Source of the DNA: Gemmataceae bacterium
GTDB lineage: Bacteria > Planctomycetota > Planctomycetia > Gemmatales > Gemmataceae
NCBI GenBank assembly: GCA_020847555.1
Contig: JADLBT010000203.1
Coordinates: forward strand, 1-38,199
Direction of reading: 5' to 3'
DNA: 38,199 bases
The notes under the pieces were generated by a model. That model worked only from the letters and a program-made list of their open reading frames with translations. It ran no database searches and was not told the origin of the DNA. Within the stretch, counting starts at the first letter, position 1. Every line of letters begins with the position of its first letter. A program made the translations under genes and the position numbers. This document shows, piece by piece, positions 32,656 through 38,199 of this stretch.

Positions 32656-32734
32656 CCGACCTGGGAGGTGGGGCAGACGTTCCTGCCTGCCGTTTTTTGG
32701 CGGGCAGGGATGCCTGCCCCACCTCCCAGGTCGG
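32656..32734. repeat. 79-base palindrome between ptsI and clpB
   Basis: The outer 21 bases of each arm (from 32656 and back from 32734) match perfectly; the stem core includes GACCTGGGAGGTGGGGCAG. A less regular inner part holds CCTGCC/GGCAGG around TTTTTT. It lies between divergent genes, so it is not an end-of-gene terminator for either. The remaining part of the 360-base gap, about 32735-32936, holds no convincing heat-shock element such as CIRCE. Confidence 0.9.
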
Positions 32735-32936
32735 CAAGCGAGCGGTCGCGAATCTCTTGAATCGGAATGCCGGTTGCACCACTCTAACCGGGAGAGAACA
32801 CAACCGTGCCCCTGCATCCAACTTGCATGCCACCCACCGGCCGGGACACCGAACCCGCCACCGTGACGCGACCTGGCCGCGGACGCTGACCGTCCCACGT
32901 CGGACGAGCAATGGGGCTCGTACAGGAGACACGCAC

Positions 32937-35600
32937 ATGGACATGAACCAGTTGACCGAACGCTCTCAGGAGGCTCTCCAGTCGGCACACCGGCTGGCGG
33001 CCCGCTTCCACAACCAGCAAATGGACGTCGAGCATCTGCTCCTCGCCCTCCTCGATCAGGAGCGCGGGCTGGCCGCCGCCCTGCTCAGCAAGGCAGAGGT
33101 TGCCGTCGAGGCGGTCAAGGTACGCCTCCAGCGTGAGCTGGAGAAACTGCCTCAGGTGACCGGCGGAACCGCTGACGACATCCGCGTTGCCAGCCGGCTG
33201 ACGCGCCTGCTGGACCGCGCTGCCGACGAGGCGAAGGGGCTCAAGGACGACTACGTTTCCGTCGAGCACCTGCTGCTGGCGCTGCTCGACGACACCGGCG
33301 CTGCCGGCCGCATCCTCAAGGAGTTCGGTCTGACGCGCGAGCGGCTGATGCGCGCCCTGCAGGACGTGCGCGGGCGCCAGCGCGTCACGACCCAGAACCC
33401 GGAGGCGACCTACGAGGCGCTGGAGAAGTACGGCCGCGACCTGACCCAGCTCGCCCAGCAGGGCAAGCTCGACCCGGTCATCGGCCGGGACGATGAGATC
33501 CGGCGCATCGTCCAGGTTCTCAGCCGCCGCACCAAGAACAACCCGGTCCTCATCGGCGAGCCAGGCGTCGGCAAGACGGCCATCGTCGAGGGGCTCGCCA
33601 CGCGCATCGTTCGCGGCGACGTGCCGGAGGGGCTCAAGAACAAGCGTGTCGTCGCCCTGGACATGGGCGCGCTGATCGCCGGAGCCAAGTACCGGGGGGA
33701 GTTCGAGGAGCGCCTCAAGGCCGTCCTCAAGGAGGTGCAGGGGGCCGAGGGGCAGATCATCCTCTTCATCGACGAGTTGCACACCGTCGTCGGCGCCGGC
33801 AAGGCCGAAGGCGCGATGGACGCCGGCAACCTGCTCAAGCCGATGCTGGCCCGCGGCGAGCTGCACTGCATCGGCGCCACCACCCTCGACGAGTACCGCA
33901 AGCACATCGAGAAGGACGCCGCCCTGGAGCGCCGCTTCCAGCCGGTGCTGGTCGATCAGCCGTCGGTCGAGGACACCATCTCGATCCTGCGCGGGCTGAA
34001 GGAGCGCTACGAGGTCCACCACGGGGTGCGCATCACTGACTCGGCCCTGGTGGCGGCGGCCGTGCTGTCGAATCGCTACATCACCGACCGCTTCCTGCCG
34101 GACAAGGCGATCGACCTCGTGGACGAGGCGGCGGCCAAGCTGCGCACCGAGATCGACTCCATGCCGACGGAACTCGACGAGGTGTCGCGGCGCGTCATGC
34201 AGCTGGAGATCGAGCGCGAGGCGCTCAAGAAGGAAAAGGATCCGGCGTCGCGCGAGCGGCTGGAAAAGCTGGAGAAGGAACTCGCCGACCTGAAGTCCCA
34301 GGCGGACGCGCTGCGCGCCCAGTGGCAGGCGGAGAAGCAGAAGGTGCAGCAGTTGCGCGAGCTGCGCGAACAGATCGAGCAGACGAAGATCCAGATCGAG
34401 CAGGCGGAGCGCCAGTACGACCTGAACCGGGCCGCCGAGCTGCGCTACGGCACCCTGCACGAGCTGGAGCGCCGCCTCAAGGCCGAGGAGGAGTTGCTCG
34501 GCGGCACGAAGAGTGCCAACCCGCTCATCAAGGAGGAGGTAGACGAACAGGATATTGCCGAGGTTGTTAGTCGGTGGACGCACATTCCCGTCTCGAAGCT
34601 CCTCGAGGGGGAGGTGCAAAAGTTGCTCCACCTGGGCGAGGAGCTGCACAGGCGCGTCATCGGCCAGGATGAGGCGGTCGAGGCGGTCGCCGAGGCGGTC
34701 ATCCGCGCCCGCAGCGGGCTGAAGGATCCGAACCGACCGATCGGGTCGTTCATTTTCCTTGGTCCGACCGGGGTCGGCAAGACGGAACTGGCCCGGGCGC
34801 TGGCCGAGTTCCTGTTCGACGACGAGCGGGCGATGGTCCGCATCGACATGTCGGAGTACCAGGAGAAACACACGGTCGCCCGGCTGATCGGAGCGCCCCC
34901 GGGCTACGTCGGCTTCGAGGAGGGCGGCCAGCTGACCGAGGCGGTCCGGCGCCGGCCGTACTGCGTCATTCTGTTCGACGAAATCGAGAAGGCGCACCAT
35001 GACGTCTTCAACGTCCTGCTGCAGATCCTGGACGACGGCCGGTTGACCGACGGCCAGGGGCGAACGGTCGATTTCAAGAACACGATCGTCATCATGACGA
35101 GCAACGTCGGCAGCCACCGCATCCTGCAATACAGGGGGTCGTTCGTCGGCGAGGTGTACGACCGGATGAAGACCACGGTCCTGGACGAGCTGCGAGCCCA
35201 GTTCCGGCCGGAGTTCCTCAACCGGGTGGACGAGATCATCGTCTTCCACGCGCTGAGCGAGGCCCACCTCAAGGACATCGTGGTGATCCAGCTGCGCCGG
35301 CTGCAGCAGCGGCTGACGGACCGGCACATCACGCTGGAGCTGACCGACCGGGCGAAGGAGCACCTGGTGCGCGTCGGGTACGATCCGGCGTATGGGGCGC
35401 GGCCGCTCAAGCGCGCGCTCCAGAAGGAAGTGGAGAACGTGCTCGGCCGACAGATCCTCGAGGGCAAGGTGCGCGACGGCCAGAACGTCCTGGTCGATTA
35501 CGACAGCGCTCGCGGCCAGTTGACCTTCACGCCGAAGGGCGCACCCGCGGGCGACGGCCAGGCTGGCGCTGCCGGCCGACCGGCCGGAGCGACGGCGTGA
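32937..35600 (+). CDS. clpB: ClpB disaggregase (Hsp100 ATPase)
   Basis: ClpB is a hexameric AAA+ machine that works with DnaK to pull proteins out of aggregates. The 887-residue protein starts [20 protein letters not shown] with the two-repeat N domain. First ATPase: Walker A GEPGVGKT at 207-214, Walker B with D279-E280. A long charged coiled-coil middle domain (about 400-530) identifies ClpB rather than ClpA or ClpC. Second ATPase: GPTGVGKT at 609-616, D681-E682. The C-terminus [20 protein letters not shown] is typical. The ATG at 32937 has GGAG eight bases upstream; the frame stays open far upstream, but that part opposes ptsI and is not coding. No chaperone partner is nearby. Confidence 0.97.
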   Translation: MDMNQLTERSQEALQSAHRLAARFHNQQMDVEHLLLALLDQERGLAAALLSKAEVAVEAVKVRLQRELEKLPQVTGGTADDIRVASRLTRLLDRAADEAKGLKDDYVSVEHLLLALLDDTGAAGRILKEFGLTRERLMRALQDVRGRQRVTTQNPEATYEALEKYGRDLTQLAQQGKLDPVIGRDDEIRRIVQVLSRRTKNNPVLIGEPGVGKTAIVEGLATRIVRGDVPEGLKNKRVVALDMGALIAGAKYRGEFEERLKAVLKEVQGAEGQIILFIDELHTVVGAGKAEGAMDAGNLLKPMLARGELHCIGATTLDEYRKHIEKDAALERRFQPVLVDQPSVEDTISILRGLKERYEVHHGVRITDSALVAAAVLSNRYITDRFLPDKAIDLVDEAAAKLRTEIDSMPTELDEVSRRVMQLEIEREALKKEKDPASRERLEKLEKELADLKSQADALRAQWQAEKQKVQQLRELREQIEQTKIQIEQAERQYDLNRAAELRYGTLHELERRLKAEEELLGGTKSANPLIKEEVDEQDIAEVVSRWTHIPVSKLLEGEVQKLLHLGEELHRRVIGQDEAVEAVAEAVIRARSGLKDPNRPIGSFIFLGPTGVGKTELARALAEFLFDDERAMVRIDMSEYQEKHTVARLIGAPPGYVGFEEGGQLTEAVRRRPYCVILFDEIEKAHHDVFNVLLQILDDGRLTDGQGRTVDFKNTIVIMTSNVGSHRILQYRGSFVGEVYDRMKTTVLDELRAQFRPEFLNRVDEIIVFHALSEAHLKDIVVIQLRRLQQRLTDRHITLELTDRAKEHLVRVGYDPAYGARPLKRALQKEVENVLGRQILEGKVRDGQNVLVDYDSARGQLTFTPKGAPAGDGQAGAAGRPAGATA

Positions 35601-35613
35601 GCGGCGGACTGTC

Positions 35614-35676
35614 GCTTCACCGCTGGCGGCTTGGCGGCAGGTGCCGAACGCCCCACGCGAAGCCGCCAGCGGCAAG
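35614..35676. repeat. Palindrome after clpB
   Basis: CCGCTGGCGGCTT (35620-35632) pairs perfectly with AAGCCGCCAGCGG (35660-35672). Flanking GCTT and AAGC extend the stem after a small bulge. It follows the clpB stop by 13 bases and may end its transcription. Confidence 0.85.
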
Positions 35677-35706
35677 CCGGGGACGATACCTGGGCACGCC
35701 CGTTGC

Positions 35707-35715
35707 TGCTACAAT
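35707..35715 (+). promoter_or_regulatory. Extended -10 promoter of the metallopeptidase gene
   Basis: TGC followed by TACAAT (35710-35715) forms an extended -10. The -35 candidate TACCTG, 17 bases upstream, is poor. The leader would be about 50 bases. Confidence 0.5.
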
Positions 35716-35771
35716 CCCACCATCCCCTACCGGGGCCAACCGTCAGCTGCGCCCAACCAGGGAGACGTGCG

Positions 35772-36638
35772 ATGGAATGGGAAGGTCGCGAAGAAAGCTC
35801 GAATGTCGAGGATCGCCGGGCGTTCGGCACCAAGGCGGCGGTCATCGGCGGGGGCAGTATCATCGTCGTCGTGATCGCCCTGCTGCTGGGCGTCAACCCG
35901 CAGAAGCTCGCCGACATGTTCGGCGGCGCCGGCGGGGCGCCGGATCCGAACCAACCGCAGGTCCAGCGCAAGGCCAGCCCGGAGGAGGAGCGGCAGGCGA
36001 AGTTCACCAGGGTCATCCTGCACGATACCGAGGTGGTGTGGGACGATCTGTTCCGCCGCATGGGCAAGACGTACCAGAAGCCCGTCCTGGTGCTGTTCAG
36101 CGGCAGCGTCAGCTCGGCGTGCGGGATGGCCGACTCCGCCGTCGGGCCGTTCTACTGCCCGGGCGACAGCAAGATCTACATCGACCTGTCGTTCTACCAG
36201 GACATGGAGCGTAAGCTCAACGCTCCCGGCGAGTTTGCCCGCGCCTACGTCATCGCCCACGAGGTCGGCCACCACGTCCAGCGCCTGCTGGGCTACTCGG
36301 CCCGGGTCGATGAGGTGCGGCGCCGCGGCGACAAGATCCAGGCGAACCAGGCGTCCGTGCGGCTCGAACTCCAGGCCGATTTCCTGGCCGGCGTGTGGGC
36401 GCACCACGGGCAGAAGCGCTTCAACTTCCTGGAGAAGGGCGATATTGACTCGGCGCTGAACGCCGCGTTTGAGATCGGCGACGATCGCTTGCAGAAGAAA
36501 GGCCGCGGCCGCGTCGTGCCCGACTCCTTCACGCACGGTACGTCGCAGCAGCGCATGCGCTGGTTCCGCGAGGGCTTCGACACCGGCAACGTCAACCGCG
36601 CCAGCTTGCTCTTTGAACTGCCCTACGACGAACTCTGA
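35772..36638 (+). CDS. ypfJ: Membrane-anchored neutral zinc metallopeptidase (YpfJ family)
   Basis: The 288-residue protein has a charged N-terminus, one membrane helix at about 22-40, a Pro/Gly-rich linker to about 65 and then the zinc peptidase domain facing outward. The zinc site is HEVGHH (163-168), with a third ligand probably in RLELQADFLAG (E199 or D203). CGMADSAVGPFYCPGDSKIY, with two Cys that could form a disulfide, is characteristic of the YpfJ/Zn_peptidase family. Substrates of this family are unknown. GGGAG lies before the ATG and an extended -10 upstream. It is separated from clpB by a palindrome, so it is probably its own unit. It converges with the last gene. Confidence 0.92.
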   Translation: MEWEGREESSNVEDRRAFGTKAAVIGGGSIIVVVIALLLGVNPQKLADMFGGAGGAPDPNQPQVQRKASPEEERQAKFTRVILHDTEVVWDDLFRRMGKTYQKPVLVLFSGSVSSACGMADSAVGPFYCPGDSKIYIDLSFYQDMERKLNAPGEFARAYVIAHEVGHHVQRLLGYSARVDEVRRRGDKIQANQASVRLELQADFLAGVWAHHGQKRFNFLEKGDIDSALNAAFEIGDDRLQKKGRGRVVPDSFTHGTSQQRMRWFREGFDTGNVNRASLLFELPYDEL

Positions 36639-36674
36639 TCCCCGCGAAACAGGACGACATGACTGGGCATGACG

Positions 36675-36711
36675 TTTTCTTCCCCTCTCCCACAAGGGGA
36701 GAGGGGGAGAA
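36675..36711. terminator. Bidirectional terminator-like hairpin
   Basis: TTTCTTCCCCTCTCCC pairs with GGGGAGAGGGGGAGAAA around ACAA, with one bulge and one mismatch. T-rich and A-rich ends on either side suit termination of both convergent genes. It resembles the C/T-rich element at 11359-11435. Confidence 0.7.
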
Positions 36712-36719
36712 AGGCCAGC

Positions 36720-38051
36720 TCACGGCCGCTCCCAGTACGCGCGCAGGTCCGGCTTGGTGGCGAGCAGGATGTCGCGAATCGCCTCGCGGTCCGCCCGCGC
36801 CAGGTGCGCGAAGACGTGTGATGTGTCCCGCTCCGTCAGCACTTCCCAGATCCGGCGGTACACGTATTCCTTCGCCTCCACCGGCAGCTTGTCGAACGCC
36901 TCCGAGTAGATCAGGTAGCTGCAGGGATAGCGGAACAACCGCCGCTCCAGGTCGAACTGACGCAGCGACCGACCCTGCCCGTCCTTCGGCCCCCGCGCCG
37001 CGAACGCCTCGGCAAACCCGGAAGTGCCGGCGATCTTGCCGGTCAGCTTCGCCTCCCCGGAGAAGAACAGATACTGCACCAGCGGCTCGCACCCGCTGCG
37101 GATGCGGGACGCGGTGCTGTCCGACAACCCGTCTGACTTGCGCTTCAGGAGGCGGTCAAATTCCGCCTGCTGGTGCAGGGCCAGCCGCGTCTCGAAGCTG
37201 GCGCGTGTGATGCGGTTGTGCATCTCCCCCTGGTGCTCCAGCACCATCAGCGCCACCAGGTCGCTGTGGGGCGTCGGGTAATCCGCCACGGTGAAGCGCG
37301 TGCGCAGCTCGGTGACGTTGACGCCGTCGGGGTTTTCGGCCGGCGGGCGGCTGGCACGCCCCGTCAGGATCTGGTTACCGCGGTGGCTCTGCTTGCCGCT
37401 CGTGCCGGTAACGTACCACCCGCCCCAGCGCTGCGCGAACTCCGTGCTCTGATCGACCCGGATGCTGCCGAGGGACAGGATCGGCTGGCCTTGACGGTCG
37501 GTGAAGAGGGAGCGCACGAAGTGGCCGGGGCAGCCGCGCGTCAGCGACGAACTGTGGCACGTCATGCAGCTGTCCGTCTGGCGCACGAAGCGCGGCTTGC
37601 CTTCCGCGATCTGGTCGAGGGTGTAGAACACCGTCCCCAGGCCCGCATCGACCGCCGACACTTCGAGCACGTCGCCCCGCCAGCAAAAGCCGAGGTAGAC
37701 GTCGTCGTTGAAGTAGAGCGCGCGCGGCGTCTTGGGGCTGATGCGGTGGCGCTGCAGGCTCGTCTTGGAGAAGACCAGCACCTGCGACGACAGCGGAACG
37801 TCCAGCGCCTTCAGAACCGACGGCAGGTAGCCGTGGTCCTCGTGGAACTGCAGACGCATCTTGCCGGCGTCGAGCTTCGCCTGCAGGCGGCTGATGACGT
37901 TGTCGGGAGTGCCCTTCGAGTAGTTGATGGGTGGCTGTTCCAGTTCCGGCCCGCTCCCCCGCGCCAACGGCACAGCGACGGCCGCACCAAGAACGAGGAC
38001 ACCGACCGAGCGCAGACGAGGTACGCAGAAGAAGGCAGGTTTGACGGACAC
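36720..38051 (-). CDS. Exported single-heme cytochrome-like protein of unknown function
   Basis: The 443-residue protein starts with a GTG. A signal segment (about residues 12-32) is followed by a region without a named domain. A single heme motif CMTCH lies at 162-166, in RFVRQTDSCMTCHSSSLTRG. Other striking stretches are ALYFNDDVYLGFCWRGDVLE, SLFTDRQGQPILSLGSIRVD, RWGGWYVTGTSG and, near the end, LFRYPCSYLIYSEAFDKLP. Its likely location is the periplasm. I recall similar uncharacterised proteins in planctomycetes and Bacteroidetes but no function. GGAGG lies seven bases before the GTG and a strong promoter at 38110-38138. It reads as a single-gene unit. Confidence 0.8.
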   Translation of the reverse strand: MSVKPAFFCVPRLRSVGVLVLGAAVAVPLARGSGPELEQPPINYSKGTPDNVISRLQAKLDAGKMRLQFHEDHGYLPSVLKALDVPLSSQVLVFSKTSLQRHRISPKTPRALYFNDDVYLGFCWRGDVLEVSAVDAGLGTVFYTLDQIAEGKPRFVRQTDSCMTCHSSSLTRGCPGHFVRSLFTDRQGQPILSLGSIRVDQSTEFAQRWGGWYVTGTSGKQSHRGNQILTGRASRPPAENPDGVNVTELRTRFTVADYPTPHSDLVALMVLEHQGEMHNRITRASFETRLALHQQAEFDRLLKRKSDGLSDSTASRIRSGCEPLVQYLFFSGEAKLTGKIAGTSGFAEAFAARGPKDGQGRSLRQFDLERRLFRYPCSYLIYSEAFDKLPVEAKEYVYRRIWEVLTERDTSHVFAHLARADREAIRDILLATKPDLRAYWERP

Positions 38052-38109
38052 AGGTATGCCTCCGGCAGGATGATGAGGCGGGCTGGACCAGTTGGGATGT
38101 CCTTATCCG

Positions 38110-38138
38110 ATTGTACTGGGGTAAATCGGACCTGTCCA
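38110..38138 (-). promoter_or_regulatory. Predicted promoter of the cytochrome-like gene
   Basis: On the minus strand TGGACA (38133-38138), a 17-base spacer and TACAAT (38110-38115), each one mismatch from consensus. The leader would be about 52 bases. Confidence 0.65.
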
Positions 38139-38152
38139 TCCTTTCGCCGCCC

Positions 38153-38199
38153 AAAGCCCACGTGTCACGGGTGGCGGCCCCGGGGGGCCACCCCCGCCC
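38153..38199. repeat. Edge copy of the AAAGCCCACG palindrome family
   Basis: AAAGCCCACG (38153-38162) and CACGGGTGGCG match parts of the element at 15396-15437. GGGTGGC (38169-38175) pairs with GCCACCC (38187-38193). The element may continue past the window end. Confidence 0.6.

Noticed and set aside
30645..32936. N-terminal extension of clpB by 764 codons
   Set aside because: The extension is antisense to ptsI and does not resemble ClpB; a ribosome binding site and the family N-terminus mark 32937.
32735..32936. Heat-shock operator (CIRCE or HspR-type) upstream of clpB
   Set aside because: Neither a TTAGCACTC inverted pair nor a CTTGAGT/ACTCAAG pair is present.
32784..35675. 963-codon minus-strand open frame opposite clpB
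   Set aside because: Shadow frame with no family pattern.

Overview
The window is strongly GC-rich and its gene content points to a planctomycete, most likely of the Gemmataceae type. The evidence is a cytochrome-like PSCyt1/DUF1549/DUF1553 protein, a propeller/HEAT/heme 'membrane-bound dehydrogenase' protein, a formylglycine-type sulfatase, a very large transmembrane Ser/Thr kinase, a Uma2-family nuclease and many long intergenic palindromes. No rRNA, tRNA, CRISPR array, transposase or phage gene was seen. The taxonomic placement is inferred from gene families, not from a marker-gene comparison.

Region 1 (1-6805, all minus strand) is a core-metabolism and envelope run read right to left: purA, a small antitoxin and ParE-type toxin pair, uppS, cdsA, phoH, pgpH and the first 63 codons of a creatininase-family amidohydrolase cut by the left edge. 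purA has a good promoter, followed about 60 nt downstream by an intrinsic-terminator hairpin in its own leader. The toxin-antitoxin pair sits tightly between purA and uppS.

Region 2 (6917-17245) encodes exported carbohydrate-related and heme proteins: a PL10-like pectate lyase, the PSCyt1/DUF1549/DUF1553 protein, a CE6/SASA-type esterase, the propeller/HEAT/heme protein and a sulfatase. This fits extracellular or periplasmic breakdown of substituted, sulfated or acetylated polysaccharide.

Region 3 (17275-25929) holds regulatory and miscellaneous genes: a single-domain response regulator, csrA, a secreted alpha/beta hydrolase, a Uma2-like nuclease, a glycerophosphodiester phosphodiesterase and a 1368-residue kinase. 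Four TTGACGG heptamers lie between the response regulator and csrA.

Region 4 (26199-38051) holds pyruvate phosphate dikinase, an RdgC-like protein, an orphan 62-residue gene with its own promoter and terminator, PTS enzyme I with an apparently leaderless promoter, ClpB, a YpfJ-type metallopeptidase and a CMTCH cytochrome-like protein of unknown role.

The most distinctive non-coding feature is the set of intergenic palindromes, at least eight elements or types. Several recur within the window. One supplies the last 27 residues of the response regulator and another supplies the stop codon of the kinase, so they behave like mobile or expanding repeats that remodel gene ends. I did not find a clear-cut new defence or biosynthetic system. 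The best leads are the repeat-derived protein tails, the purA leader, the toxin-antitoxin pair inside the purA-uppS run, and the uncharacterised halves of the kinase and of the last cytochrome-like protein.
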